The notes: generated from the sequence alone by a model not told the origin. 64,000 nt of DNA from Pantoea agglomerans (GCF_020149765.1 NZ_CP083809.1:930001-994000); one strand, 5' to 3'; positions 6,733 to 15,064 are shown, counted from the stretch's first letter. Translations and numbers: made by a program.

Positions 6733-7558
6733 TTCGATTTATCAGCGCGCCTTCGTAAAACGCCTGCCGGCCGGCACCTACATCAAAACGGCGTGGCCGG
6801 AGATTTACGAAGACCTGCCGGTAAAGCCGGTACGGAGTGAAACCACGCTGCGCACCCAGCAGAAGAACGAATCGCGGTCATCTGCACTCTGGCACGAACT
6901 GCCTGAGAGCGTAGAGCGGATCCGTATCTTTTACGGACCGGCCGAACTGGAGCGAGGTTCGATTATCGACGCCATGCGCGATAAGTTCCGCGTGCAGCCC
7001 GATGGTTTCGACCTGCCTTCGCTGCTTCCGCCAAATCCCTATAGCGACAAGCCTGTGGCGGTGATTCGCCCTGCCACAGTTCGCAGTGAATGGCGCAGTG
7101 ATTCCCGCAACCCGGATCCGGATTATCTGGTTCAGGCATCGCGGATTCTGCGGCAGCACTTTTTTGTTATCAGCATTGCGGATCTGGAAGAGGGCAAAGA
7201 GTGGCTGGTGGGGGAAGCGCCTGAGGCTGATTTGCAGCTTCATCGGGGCGAGCTGACATTGCGCGGCTTGATGTCTCTGGTCGAAAACGCCGCAGTGGTG
7301 GTTACTCCGGTTGGCTGGGCTCTGCCGGCGGCAATCTGCTATCGGACGCCGGTATACGTGGTTGCTGGTGGCCGTGGCGCCCATAACGCGCCCGAGATAG
7401 TCACCGATGGCACCATGAACCTGAGCAGCGTTGGCTGGGCTATGCCGGATAACTACTGCCGCTGTCACCAGTGGGACCATCAGTGCGATAAACGCATTAC
7501 CGGATTCAGAGACAAATTTGAGGCCTGGCTGCATGAAAGAGTTTTATCAAAAAGTTGA
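6686..7558 (+). CDS. Glycosyltransferase family 9-like protein
   Basis: A 290-residue protein from ATG 6686, beginning FIDGMQGLGDSIYQRAF, the GLGD loop common to heptosyltransferase-like (GT-B, family 9) enzymes. The second half has a conserved-looking nucleotide-sugar region (VVVTPVGWALPAAICYRTPVYVV), then a cysteine/histidine-rich tail (CRCHQWDHQC). It overlaps the DUF115-like gene before and the methyltransferase after, so all three are likely made together. Target and sugar donor are not evident. It could act on the virion, the cell surface, or a nucleotide or DNA substrate. Confidence 0.65.
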   Translation: MKPKPLFIDGMQGLGDSIYQRAFVKRLPAGTYIKTAWPEIYEDLPVKPVRSETTLRTQQKNESRSSALWHELPESVERIRIFYGPAELERGSIIDAMRDKFRVQPDGFDLPSLLPPNPYSDKPVAVIRPATVRSEWRSDSRNPDPDYLVQASRILRQHFFVISIADLEEGKEWLVGEAPEADLQLHRGELTLRGLMSLVENAAVVVTPVGWALPAAICYRTPVYVVAGGRGAHNAPEIVTDGTMNLSSVGWAMPDNYCRCHQWDHQCDKRITGFRDKFEAWLHERVLSKS

Positions 7559-8150
7559 CAGTGAGCTGGTGTTTTTCCCTGAACTGGGAATCGGCCGCTA
7601 TCCGGTGCCGCAGGAGCGCCCATACGATGCGCGTTATTTCCAGCGGTACCAGCAAATGGCGGAAACAGAAACTGGGCGCCAGCTGACTGTGTCCCGCATT
7701 GAACTGATTGCGCGCCATTATCACGGTCCCGTTCTGGACGTTGGAATCGGTGCTGGCCAGTTCGTTTCGATGCGACCGTTTACCTCAGGCTATGACGTTA
7801 ATCCGGCTGGCGTTGAATGGCTGAAAGAGAAAGGGCTCTATGTTGATCTTTATTCAACGGTAAGCCCGGCGATCAGTATGTGGGATGTGCTGGAGCATAT
7901 CGACGATCCGGAAGCCGCTGTGGCGCGCGCCGATGAGTTCGTATTCGTCTCAATCCCCATTTTCCGCGACAGCGCAGACATCCTGCAATCTCACCATTTC
8001 AGGAAGGATGAGCATATCTGGTACTTCACCGATGAGGGGCTGCGAAACTGGTTCCGAACGCAGGGATTTCAGTGCGTAGAGCACAACCGCATGGAGTGCG
8101 AGCTTGGCAGGCAGGGCATTGGCACATACGCCTTCCGCCGCATCAAATAA
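7533..8150 (+). CDS. Class I SAM-dependent methyltransferase
   Basis: A 205-residue protein from ATG 7533. VLDVGIGAGQF is the SAM-binding motif I, and MWDVLEHIDDP is the motif typical of small-molecule/sugar methyltransferases (Methyltransf_23 type). There is no DNA-methylase catalytic motif such as DPPY. It ends the three-gene cassette between Q and lysis, and a terminator follows one base after its stop. A methylation step on a sugar added by the upstream enzymes is a reasonable guess. Confidence 0.8.
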   Translation: MKEFYQKVDSELVFFPELGIGRYPVPQERPYDARYFQRYQQMAETETGRQLTVSRIELIARHYHGPVLDVGIGAGQFVSMRPFTSGYDVNPAGVEWLKEKGLYVDLYSTVSPAISMWDVLEHIDDPEAAVARADEFVFVSIPIFRDSADILQSHHFRKDEHIWYFTDEGLRNWFRTQGFQCVEHNRMECELGRQGIGTYAFRRIK

Positions 8151-8175
8151 AAAACCCGCGAATTTGCGGGTTTTC
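8151..8175 (+). terminator. Intrinsic terminator closing the sugar/methyl cassette
   Basis: AAAACCCGC (8151-8159) pairs with GCGGGTTTT (8166-8174). The arms include the A and T runs, so it works on both strands. It lies inside the late operon, so Q-modified polymerase must pass it to reach lysis genes. About 120 bp follow without a gene before the pinholin-like gene. Confidence 0.78.
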
Positions 8176-8293
8176 TGCATCTGTGGACTGCATGGCTCGG
8201 GCTTTTCTCGTGACAAAGAAAAGTTTATCCGGGCTCGCTTATTCACGAATGGGAAAACTCCGAATTCAGTCGAGCCCCTATCAGGGGGTGGAT

Positions 8294-8527
8294 ATGAAAA
8301 CTATGGCAGACAAAGTGACGACAGCTGCGGCATACACCACTTCGGGGGCAACGTTCGTCGCAGGCAGCATGTCGCTAAACGAATGGCTCGCGATCGGCGG
8401 CTTCATTCTGGCTATAGCGACATTCTGCGTGAACGTTTATTTCCAGCGTAAACGCGACCGGCGTGAGGAACGCCTTAGCCGAATGAAATGGGGGGCGCGT
8501 AGTGAGCCAGATAATCCAGATCCTTAA
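8294..8527 (+). CDS. Pinholin-like protein (phage 21 S type)
   Basis: A 77-residue membrane protein resembling the S21 pinholin: it opens MKTMADKVTTAAAYTTSG, a weakly hydrophobic first segment like the SAR domain of S21, then a true membrane helix (WLAIGGFILAIATFCVNVYF), then a charged tail (KRDRREERLSRMK). The two starts Met1 and Met4 (8294 and 8303) copy the antiholin/holin dual start of phage 21. S21 makes small holes that depolarise the membrane. GGGGGTGG precedes the start. Its end overlaps the lysozyme gene. Confidence 0.82.
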   Translation: MKTMADKVTTAAAYTTSGATFVAGSMSLNEWLAIGGFILAIATFCVNVYFQRKRDRREERLSRMKWGARSEPDNPDP

Positions 8528-8969
8528 TTTTGAGGAAGGCTATCGGGAATCGCCTTATCTCGATACACAGGGCTTTCCGACGGTGGCTGGTGGTATCCGC
8601 ATCGGGCCGAAAGGTGGCAGCCTCTCCAGTTATACATTCACCGTGCCGCGCCAGGTTGGCGACGTTTGGAAACAGGTGATTGTGGATGGCAAGCTGATCC
8701 AGATGAAGGGCCGCCCGATAATTAACAACGCGCTTAACCAGTGTAATTCCGCACGTGCTGATGTGCTGCTCAGCATGGCTTATCAGATGGGGGTAGATGG
8801 TCTGGCGCTTTTCCGTGGCACGCTTTCGAGCATCACCAATGGTGATTTCGATGCGGCGGCCAATGGCATGCTTGATAGCCTATGGGCACGGCAGACGCCG
8901 GCAAGAGCGCGGCGCCACGCAGCAGTGATGCGCACCGGCACCTATGACATATACAAGGGGCTGATATGA
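8502..8969 (+). CDS. Endolysin, T4-type lysozyme (GH24)
   Basis: A 155-residue muramidase. The GH24 triad fits T4 lysozyme spacing: Glu12, Asp21 and Thr27 in EEGYRESPYLDTQGFPTV. It starts at GTG 8502 behind GGGGG. A stop codon at 8484 rules out an upstream extension, so there is no signal-anchor-release or other export segment. The enzyme should therefore need a large-hole holin to reach the periplasm, which the S21-like protein upstream would not provide. The membrane protein downstream may supply it. Confidence 0.9.
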   Translation: MSQIIQILNFEEGYRESPYLDTQGFPTVAGGIRIGPKGGSLSSYTFTVPRQVGDVWKQVIVDGKLIQMKGRPIINNALNQCNSARADVLLSMAYQMGVDGLALFRGTLSSITNGDFDAAANGMLDSLWARQTPARARRHAAVMRTGTYDIYKGLI

Positions 8970-9310
8970 TTTTCATCATCCTGCCGCTGATCATTATTGC
9001 CGCCATTATCGCGCTGCTGCTGATCCGCAAATATACGTCTGTTGAATTTGTCGATCATGCCCGGTTGCTCTGGAAAACTTGGTCTGTCTGGCTTGGCAGC
9101 GTTGGCGCGGCGATTGGCGTCATTCTCCTGCAGTTTCCTGATGCAGCGCTGAATGCCTGGAATGCCTTACCGCCAGACCTGAAAAGCTACATTCCTCCGC
9201 ACATCCTCAGCTACATCAGTCCCGCTTTGATGGGACTGGCTGTCGTCGCGCAGTATGTGCGCCAGTCTAAGCTCAAATCGCGCGCTGACGCGCTGAGGAA
9301 TGGTCCATGA
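8966..9310 (+). CDS. Putative holin, DUF7940-like membrane protein
   Basis: A 114-residue protein with a strongly hydrophobic N-terminal helix (residues 1-20), then a segment VDHARLLWKTWSVWLGSVGAAIGVIL and a third hydrophobic stretch near residues 85-100, ending in a basic tail. The middle part matches my recollection of the DUF7940 family found in phage lysis cassettes. Lying between lysozyme and spanin genes with 4-base overlaps, it is a good candidate for the large-hole holin or its regulator. Confidence 0.65.
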   Translation: MIFIILPLIIIAAIIALLLIRKYTSVEFVDHARLLWKTWSVWLGSVGAAIGVILLQFPDAALNAWNALPPDLKSYIPPHILSYISPALMGLAVVAQYVRQSKLKSRADALRNGP

Positions 9311-9603
9311 CAGCGGTAATTTCTCTACTGGCCGGCAGCTGGCACTGGCTTGCAGCGCTGGCGGCCGTCATTGCTGCGCTGGTGGCCAGTTACTTCGGCG
9401 GTAAAAAAATCGGCGCGGTGCAGACGCAGGCGAAAGCCGATGTGAAGGCGGCGCAGGTTGAATCAAACCAGGTGGCAGCTGTGGCAAAGCAGCAGTCGCA
9501 GAACGTGGAGAAGGCAAATAGTGTTAAGCAAAACAATGCTGCTCTTAGCGATGGCGATGCTCGTGACAAGCTGCGCCGGTCGCCATTCAACAGTGACGAC
9601 TGA
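9307..9603 (+). CDS. Inner-membrane spanin (Rz-like)
   Basis: A 98-residue protein with one N-terminal membrane helix (about residues 7-30, rich in Ala and Leu), then an alanine/glutamine-rich stretch likely to form a periplasmic coiled coil. This is the layout of Rz-type i-spanins, which fuse inner and outer membranes with an o-spanin. An o-spanin frame is nested in its 3' part. It overlaps the preceding gene by 4 bases. Confidence 0.8.
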   Translation: MTAVISLLAGSWHWLAALAAVIAALVASYFGGKKIGAVQTQAKADVKAAQVESNQVAAVAKQQSQNVEKANSVKQNNAALSDGDARDKLRRSPFNSDD

Positions 9604-9754
9604 CGCGCCGGTGCGCACTGTAGATTCATTGTGCACGCTGGATAGCCCTATTCGCACCCACGGTAAAGATGCCGACGTTATGGATATAAGAACCGTCCGC
9701 GCGATCAACGACCACAACGACCTGTGGGTCAGCCTGTGCGGAGAGTCCAAATGA
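9521..9754 (+). CDS. Outer-membrane spanin lipoprotein (Rz1-like)
   Basis: In another frame within and beyond the Rz-like gene, GTG 9521 behind GGAG gives a lipoprotein signal (LSKTMLLLAMAMLVTSC) with lipobox VTSC. ATG 9536 is a later alternative start that lacks the basic residue. The mature part is about 60 residues, with two further cysteines, and is less proline-rich than classic Rz1. Overlapping embedded genes are the usual spanin arrangement. The stop overlaps the ATG of the next gene. Confidence 0.8.
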   Translation: MLSKTMLLLAMAMLVTSCAGRHSTVTTDAPVRTVDSLCTLDSPIRTHGKDADVMDIRTVRAINDHNDLWVSLCGESK

Positions 9755-10017
9755 ACTTATTCAGGGCGGCCATAGCCTGGCTGCTGACAAAACACGTCAA
9801 AGAGGAAAACAGAGTGAGTGAACCCCTGAACGATACCGCAGTACCTGAGCCAGTGATGCCTGTTGCCATTGCAGAAACCGCCGCGGCGCCAGCCGTAGCA
9901 GTTAAAGAGGGTGTGCAGGACTTTGAGAAGGCCTTGCAGTTTGTCCGTGATGGCGTGGCTAAACTTGGCGATGCAGCAGAAAGTGAGCTCATCGCGCTGG
10001 CTAAAAAATACCTGTGA
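9751..10017 (+). CDS. Small late phage protein, unknown function
   Basis: An 88-residue product from ATG 9751, overlapping the Rz1 stop. It has a short amphipathic N-terminus, then an alanine/proline/glutamate-rich middle, then a helical C-terminus. A GTG at about 9814 behind AGAGGA is an alternative start. No domain is recognised. It lies between lysis and terminase genes. Confidence 0.55.
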   Translation: MNLFRAAIAWLLTKHVKEENRVSEPLNDTAVPEPVMPVAIAETAAAPAVAVKEGVQDFEKALQFVRDGVAKLGDAAESELIALAKKYL

Positions 10018-10024
10018 TTTTGCA

Positions 10025-10046
10025 AAAGGCGCTGCGTAGCGCCTTT
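10025..10046 (+). other. Strong hairpin between lysis and packaging genes
   Basis: AAAGGCGCT (10025-10033) pairs with AGCGCCTTT (10038-10046) over a GCGT loop, just after the stop of the small late gene. No T-run follows beyond TTT, so it may be a weak terminator or an mRNA processing or stability element. Confidence 0.5.
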
Positions 10047-10074
10047 GACAAAGTGACAACTTTAGAGGAACAAG

Positions 10075-11031
10075 ATGGCAAAACCGGACTGGGGAGACCT
10101 TCAGAAACGGTTCCTGTCCGAGCATGCCAAAACCGGTATATCCCCCAAAGACTGGTGCGAAGCGCAGGAACTGAATTACTCATCTGCGCGCCGGTACATT
10201 AAAAAGCCGTCTGCGCAGCAATCTGCGCGTGAACCACTGCGCAAAAGTGCGCCTGCGCAGCGCATGTTTAGCGCAAATGCGCAGGCAGAAGCGCACGAAA
10301 TTGATTTGCGCAGCTATGACCTGAACGATATGCAGATCCGGTTCGTTGAGGAGTATCTCATCGACCTGAACCGGACAGCAGCATATAAGCGCGCTGGCTA
10401 TAAGGGGGAGGGCAATACAGCATACGTCAACGCCTCCCGGCTGCTAAGAAATGCTAAGGTTGCCGCTGCTGTGCGTGATGCGATGGATGCCCGCGCACGG
10501 CGCACGCAGATCACTCAGGACGCAGTGTTGCAATGGTGGTGGGACATAGCGACCGCCGATGCTACACAGTTGACCGAGCTGCACCGCTACTGTTGCCGTT
10601 ACTGCTGGGGCTTCGGCCACAACTATCAGTGGCGGGATATGGTCGAGTTCGAAGAGAAGCGCATGGAGGCGATCGAGAAAAAGCAGCGGCCACCGGTGGA
10701 CACCGGCGGTTATGGCTATGACGCGCTTGTCGATCCAAACCCAGAATGCCCTCGCTGTAACGGTCTTGGACTGAGCCGCCCGGTTTTTCATGACACACGC
10801 GATGCGTCTGGCGCTGCGCGCCGGCTGTTCGCCGGTATCAAAGAGGGTAAGTTCGGGCTTGAAATCATCACTCGTAATCAGGATGAGGCGCTTAAGATGG
10901 TCGCCCAGCATCTTGGAATGCTGAAGAGCAAAACAGAAATAAGCGGCCCTGAGGGCGGCCCAATCCAAACCGAGCAGGTTTCGCTGTCATCAGAGGAGGC
11001 CGCGGAGCTTTACCGCAAGATGATGGGGTAA
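10075..11031 (+). CDS. Terminase small subunit
   Basis: A 318-residue DNA-recognition subunit of the packaging motor. Residues 1-45 form a helix-turn-helix-like segment (KTGISPKDWCEAQELNYSSARRYI). A variable linker is encoded by TGCGC-rich repeats. Residues about 80-140 hold the Terminase_2-type domain (LNDMQIRFVEEYLIDLNRTAAYKRAGY). A zinc-finger-like region (CCRYCWGFGHNYQW, then ECPRCNGLG) follows. It is unusually long for the family because of the linker and zinc region. AGAGGAACAAG precedes ATG 10075. Confidence 0.88.
   Translation: MAKPDWGDLQKRFLSEHAKTGISPKDWCEAQELNYSSARRYIKKPSAQQSAREPLRKSAPAQRMFSANAQAEAHEIDLRSYDLNDMQIRFVEEYLIDLNRTAAYKRAGYKGEGNTAYVNASRLLRNAKVAAAVRDAMDARARRTQITQDAVLQWWWDIATADATQLTELHRYCCRYCWGFGHNYQWRDMVEFEEKRMEAIEKKQRPPVDTGGYGYDALVDPNPECPRCNGLGLSRPVFHDTRDASGAARRLFAGIKEGKFGLEIITRNQDEALKMVAQHLGMLKSKTEISGPEGGPIQTEQVSLSSEEAAELYRKMMG
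10184..10311 (+). repeat. Cluster of TGCGC repeats in terS (candidate pac site)
   Basis: TGCGC starts at 10184, 10212, 10224, 10238, 10248, 10254, 10278 and 10307. Five of these are the palindrome TGCGCA, and several AGCGCA variants lie between. Eight in 125 bp is far more than chance. They fall in the linker of the small terminase, and P22-like phages keep their pac site in the small terminase gene. The repeats may also reflect a serine-alanine-rich linker. Confidence 0.4.
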
Positions 11032-11235
11032 CTGCTGAAAACAGCTGTTTCGTTGTATTTTAAGGCTATGCATTTTCGGGCCTGTTTTATGCACCGTTTA
11101 TGCAGTCCGTTTTCAGCTGGCAAGCGTCGTAATCCTTAATAAATAAGCGTTTCGGCGCGATATTCGCGCGAGGGCTGATCCGGCGGGGCGGGTAATGTCC
11201 CTTATGTTAAATAGAGCAAATTTCTGGATTTTTTC
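11032..11235 (+). other. 204-bp gap between terminase genes with phased repeats and palindromes
   Basis: No gene is seen here. TATGCA recurs at 11067, 11088 and 11099, spaced 21 and 11 bp, that is, on one face of the helix. The arms GCTGAAAAC (11034-11042) and GTTTTCAGC (11109-11117) enclose the repeats. GCGCGA-TAT-TCGCGC (11155-11169) is a perfect 15-bp palindrome. Long gaps are rare in this late operon. A terminase binding or cleavage site is plausible; an RNA element is the alternative. Confidence 0.4.
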
Positions 11236-12846
11236 ATGCCCATCCCCTTCCCGTTCGATTTTAAGAATCCTGACTATGGGCAGGTGTTCGAATGGCGGAT
11301 GGAGCGGCTGCAGCGTATCCGCGCTAACCCTGAAGTGCTGCCGGCGCTACGGACTTTTTACCGCGACGATCCGGCTCAGTTCATCATTGACTGGGGCATC
11401 ACTACCGACCCGCGAAACCTCGATTTCGGGCTGCCCGTTTCCATCCCGTTCCTGCTGTTCCCAAAACAGGAGGAGTGGATCCACTGGATAATGGACCGCC
11501 GCGGCAACCATGAAAACGGCATCACCGAGAAAAGCCGCGAGATGGGGCTGAGCTGGACATCAATCGGCCTGGCCTGTGCGATGTGCCTTTTCAACAAAGA
11601 AATGGTGATCGGCTTCGGCTCGCGCAAAGAGGAGTATGTCGACAGCACCGGCGACCCGAAAGCGCTGTTCTGGAAAGCGCGTAAATTCGTGGAGATGCTG
11701 CCGGTGGAGTTTCGCGGCGACTGGAACGCAAAGAAGCACGCGCCATACATGCGCGTTGAGTTCCCGACAACCGGCGCTGTTCTGAAGGGTGAGGCCGGCG
11801 ACAACATCGGGCGCGGTGACCGCACCACACTTTATTTCGTGGATGAGGCAGCGTTCCTGCAGCGTCCCATGCTGATTGAGGCATCGCTGTCGCAGACGAC
11901 CCGCTGCCGTATCGACCTATCGTCGGTCAACGGTATGGCGAACCCGTTCGCGCAGAAGCGCCACGGCGGCCGCATACCGGTATTCACGTTTCACTGGCGC
12001 AGCGATCCGCGCAAAGATGACGAGTGGTACCGGCGCGAGTGCGAGAAAATCGACAACCCTGTGGTGGTAGCTCAGGAACTGGACCTCAACTATGCAGCAT
12101 CCGCCGAGGGCGTGCTGATCCCCAGCGACTGGGTGCAGGCCGCTATCGATGCGCACATCAAACTGGGCGTTGAGCCCACCGGCAAACGCCTGGGCGCGAT
12201 GGACGTGGCCGATGAAGGCCGCGATAAAAACGCATTTTCCACGCGTCATGGCTTCCTGCTGGAAAACGTGCGCGAGTGGTCCGGCGTCGGCAGCGACATC
12301 TACGGGTCGGTGGAAAAGGTGTTCGGCTACTGCGAAGAGGACCGCCTCGAGGAGTTCCGTTTTGATGAAGATGGCCTCGGCGCCGGTGTTCGCGGCGACG
12401 CGCGCGCCATCAACGAACTGCGGAAGGCAGCCCGGCGGCCAATGATTCTGGCCACGCCGTTTCGCGGCAGCGGCGCGGTATTCGATCCGGATGATGAGGC
12501 GGTGCGCGGTGACAATGGCCAGGCGGCGCGTCTGAATAAGGATTTCTTCGCAAACGCCAAAGCACAGAGCTGGTGGTACCTGCGCAAGCTGTTCCAGAAC
12601 ACCTACCGTGCCGTAGTTGAGGGCATGGCTTTCAACCCTGACGAAATCATCTCGATCAGCAGCAAAATGGCGAATAAGGACAAGCTCGTGATCGAGCTGT
12701 CACAGCCGACCTATTCAATCAACGGAGTGGGCAAAATCATCGTGGATAAGCAGCCGGACGGCACGAAGTCGCCGAACCTGGCTGACTCCGTGATGATTAG
12801 CTACGCGCCAATGAACACCGATCTGGACATCTGGATGCGCCTGTAA
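11236..12846 (+). CDS. Terminase large subunit
   Basis: A 536-residue packaging ATPase and nuclease. The Walker A-like segment [11 protein letters not shown] lies at 98-108 in the deviant form usual for this group, and Walker B LYFVDE at 199-204. The C-terminal nuclease has acidic positions within [15 protein letters not shown] and later [12 protein letters not shown]. Length is normal. The start ATG 11236 has no clear ribosome binding site, although the N-terminus ([11 protein letters not shown]) looks natural. It follows the long non-coding gap. Confidence 0.95.
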   Translation: MPIPFPFDFKNPDYGQVFEWRMERLQRIRANPEVLPALRTFYRDDPAQFIIDWGITTDPRNLDFGLPVSIPFLLFPKQEEWIHWIMDRRGNHENGITEKSREMGLSWTSIGLACAMCLFNKEMVIGFGSRKEEYVDSTGDPKALFWKARKFVEMLPVEFRGDWNAKKHAPYMRVEFPTTGAVLKGEAGDNIGRGDRTTLYFVDEAAFLQRPMLIEASLSQTTRCRIDLSSVNGMANPFAQKRHGGRIPVFTFHWRSDPRKDDEWYRRECEKIDNPVVVAQELDLNYAASAEGVLIPSDWVQAAIDAHIKLGVEPTGKRLGAMDVADEGRDKNAFSTRHGFLLENVREWSGVGSDIYGSVEKVFGYCEEDRLEEFRFDEDGLGAGVRGDARAINELRKAARRPMILATPFRGSGAVFDPDDEAVRGDNGQAARLNKDFFANAKAQSWWYLRKLFQNTYRAVVEGMAFNPDEIISISSKMANKDKLVIELSQPTYSINGVGKIIVDKQPDGTKSPNLADSVMISYAPMNTDLDIWMRL

Positions 12847-12856
12847 CGAGGAAACG

Positions 12857-14329
12857 ATGGCACGAAAAAATAGTGGTGGCGCCGCGCGAACTCCTCAGGC
12901 GACCGCGGACAGCTACGACAACTTTATGGCGCGTGTTGGTATGCAGCAGCCGAACCAGCATGCTGCATCGACCTACCGCGCCAACTTCACCAGCCGCAAC
13001 CGGCTGCAGATTGAATGGGCATATCGCTCATCGGCGATCATCGGCTCCGCGGTTGATGCCGTGGCCGACGATATGACTCGTAAGGGCGTACGCATAACAT
13101 CGGAAATCGACCCGAAAGCGCGCGGCGTCATCGAGTCATTGTTCGACGAGCTGGAGATCTGGGATCGCCTCAACGACACGATTAAGTGGTCACGCCTTTA
13201 TGGCGGTGCTGTTGGCTTCATCATGATAGAGGGGCAGGCGCCGTTTACCCCGCTGCGGCTTGAGACTGTCGGCGAAGGTAAATTCAAGGGCATTCTGCCG
13301 CTCGATCGCTGGATGATTAACCCAAACCTGCAGCGCCGCATTAAAGAAATGGGGCCGAACCTGGGCAAGCCCGAGCGTTACGATGTGGTGACAACGGCCA
13401 GCGGGATTCCCGCGTGGAGTATTCACCACAGCCGCCTGATCCGCTTCGATGGTGTCACGCTGCCGTATCAGCAGGCGCAGACAGAAAACGAGTGGGGTAT
13501 GTCGGTGATTGAGCGCATCTGGGACCGCCTGACAGCGTTCGACAGCGCCACAATGGGCGCCGCGCAGCTGGTATACAAAGCGCACCTGCGAACCTACAAG
13601 GTGAAGAAGTTGCGCGAGCTGATCGCTCTCGGTGGCCCGGCATATGAAGCGCTGCTGAAAAACATGGACATGATTCGCCTTTTCCAGAGCAATGAAGGCC
13701 TGACGCTCATGGACGGCGAGGATGTTTTTGAAACCCACCAGTATTCATTCGCCGGCCTGGACGACGTGATAAGCCAGTTCGCCGAGCAGATCAGCGGCGC
13801 GACCGGCATTCCGCTGGTGCGCCTTTTCGGCCAGTCCCCGAAAGGTTTCTCGACCGGAGATGCGGATCTGGCCAACTACTATGATGGCATCGGCACCCAG
13901 CAGGAGCGCCGGCTGCGGCAGCCGCTTCGCAAACTGTTTGACGTGATGTACCGATCGGAGCTTGGCCAGCCGCTGCCGGACGATTTCACGTTCGAGTTTA
14001 ACCCGCTGTGGCAGATGTCGGACGTTGACCGCTCCACGGTTGCGGTGAACACCGTTAACGCTATCAGCACCGCTTTAAACGATGGGCTGATGTCGCGCAA
14101 AGCGGCGATGACCGATCTGCGCGAAGCCTCTGACGTTACCGGCATTGGCGCATCAATTACCGATGAGGACATCAACGATGCCGAAGAAGAAGACCCGCCA
14201 GGCATCGGAGAGATTGACGACCCAGAACCGGTCAAAGCAGGCGGAGATCCGGTATCAAACGAGCCTACGCAAGATAGCGCGAGCCGTGGGCGACATAGTC
14301 GATGGCCGTTACGATGGTTCAAACGATAG
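12857..14329 (+). CDS. Portal protein (DUF1073 type)
   Basis: A 490-residue portal through which DNA enters the head. It has the DUF1073-type features: an N-terminal NRLQIEWAYRSSAIIGSAVDAVADDMTRKG, a central KWSRLYGGAVGFIMIEGQ, and a GIPLVRLFGQSPKGFSTGDADLANYYD segment near residue 320. The acidic C-terminal tail (EDINDAEEEDPPG) overlaps the head-morphogenesis gene in another frame by about 150 bases. The Pfam family was later linked by name to the anti-CBASS protein Acb1, but nothing here indicates that activity. Confidence 0.92.
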   Translation: MARKNSGGAARTPQATADSYDNFMARVGMQQPNQHAASTYRANFTSRNRLQIEWAYRSSAIIGSAVDAVADDMTRKGVRITSEIDPKARGVIESLFDELEIWDRLNDTIKWSRLYGGAVGFIMIEGQAPFTPLRLETVGEGKFKGILPLDRWMINPNLQRRIKEMGPNLGKPERYDVVTTASGIPAWSIHHSRLIRFDGVTLPYQQAQTENEWGMSVIERIWDRLTAFDSATMGAAQLVYKAHLRTYKVKKLRELIALGGPAYEALLKNMDMIRLFQSNEGLTLMDGEDVFETHQYSFAGLDDVISQFAEQISGATGIPLVRLFGQSPKGFSTGDADLANYYDGIGTQQERRLRQPLRKLFDVMYRSELGQPLPDDFTFEFNPLWQMSDVDRSTVAVNTVNAISTALNDGLMSRKAAMTDLREASDVTGIGASITDEDINDAEEEDPPGIGEIDDPEPVKAGGDPVSNEPTQDSASRGRHSRWPLRWFKR

Positions 14330-15035
14330 CGTCCTGGAAATCATGGATGCGCTGGAGCGATACAGCGACATCATTGATGGCTGGGCCCACCGCGTAGCGA
14401 CTGATTTTGCGCTGGAGGTGGCCCGGCAGAACGATAAAGAATGGCGGCAGCACAGCCAGTACATCAGCGCCGAACTGCGCCACATCGTTATGAACACTCC
14501 GGTCGGCCAGGTGATGCAGAGCATCGTCGCCGAACAGGTGAAGTACATCAAATCGCTTCCTCTCGAGGCAGCCGACCGCATCTACGACATCCAGAACAAG
14601 GCGATTGAGGCAGTGGTGGCTGGTGGCCGCGCTGAACCTTTCGCCAAAGAAATAGCAGCATCAGGTGACGTAGCGGCTTCCCGCGCGCGGCTCATAGCGC
14701 GCACCGAGATAGGCCGCGCATCTACAGCGCTGACGCAGGCGCGCTCACTGGCGCTGGGCTCGACTGGCTACATCTGGCGCACCGCTGAGGATGGTGATGT
14801 ACGCCATTCGCACGCTGAGATGGAAGGTAAGTTCGTCAGCTGGGACAAGCCGCCAACGCTGGATGGGTTAACTGGCCACGCCGGCGCGCTGCCGAATTGC
14901 CGTTGTTACTGCGAAGTTGTCATTCCTCATGCCAACGTTGTTCGGTTGCCTACTGGCGACCGCGTGCACCGCGTCATTACCGTAGATGGCAAGCCAGTCA
15001 GTGTTGCCGCCATCAAAATCAAACGAGCTGCTTAG
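14178..15035 (+). CDS. Head morphogenesis protein, Mu gpF/SPP1 gp7-like
   Basis: A 285-residue minor head protein. The C-terminal half has the gpF/gp7 signature: ARLIARTEIGRASTALTQAR, then TAEDGDVRHSHAEMEGKFV, then GHAGALPNCRCYCEVV. It begins at ATG 14178 behind GAGG, deep inside the portal gene. It helps prohead assembly and is ejected or retained at the portal vertex in relatives. Its stop codon lies inside a terminator hairpin. Confidence 0.9.
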   Translation: MPKKKTRQASERLTTQNRSKQAEIRYQTSLRKIARAVGDIVDGRYDGSNDSVLEIMDALERYSDIIDGWAHRVATDFALEVARQNDKEWRQHSQYISAELRHIVMNTPVGQVMQSIVAEQVKYIKSLPLEAADRIYDIQNKAIEAVVAGGRAEPFAKEIAASGDVAASRARLIARTEIGRASTALTQARSLALGSTGYIWRTAEDGDVRHSHAEMEGKFVSWDKPPTLDGLTGHAGALPNCRCYCEVVIPHANVVRLPTGDRVHRVITVDGKPVSVAAIKIKRAA

Positions 15036-15047
15036 GCAGCTTTTTTT
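15026..15047 (+). terminator. Intrinsic terminator overlapping the stop of the gpF-like gene
   Basis: AGCTGC (15026-15031), TTAG loop, GCAGCT (15036-15041), then seven T. It sits in the middle of the head operon and should block unmodified polymerase; Q-dependent read-through would be required for capsid and tail expression. Confidence 0.72.
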
Positions 15048-15064
15048 ACGCCTGCAGGTAATCG

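Noticed and set aside
12857..14329. Anti-CBASS activity suggested by the Acb1-related family name of the DUF1073 portal
   Set aside because: The protein sits in the portal position with portal-like features and normal length; I see no sign of the Acb1 phosphodiesterase motifs.
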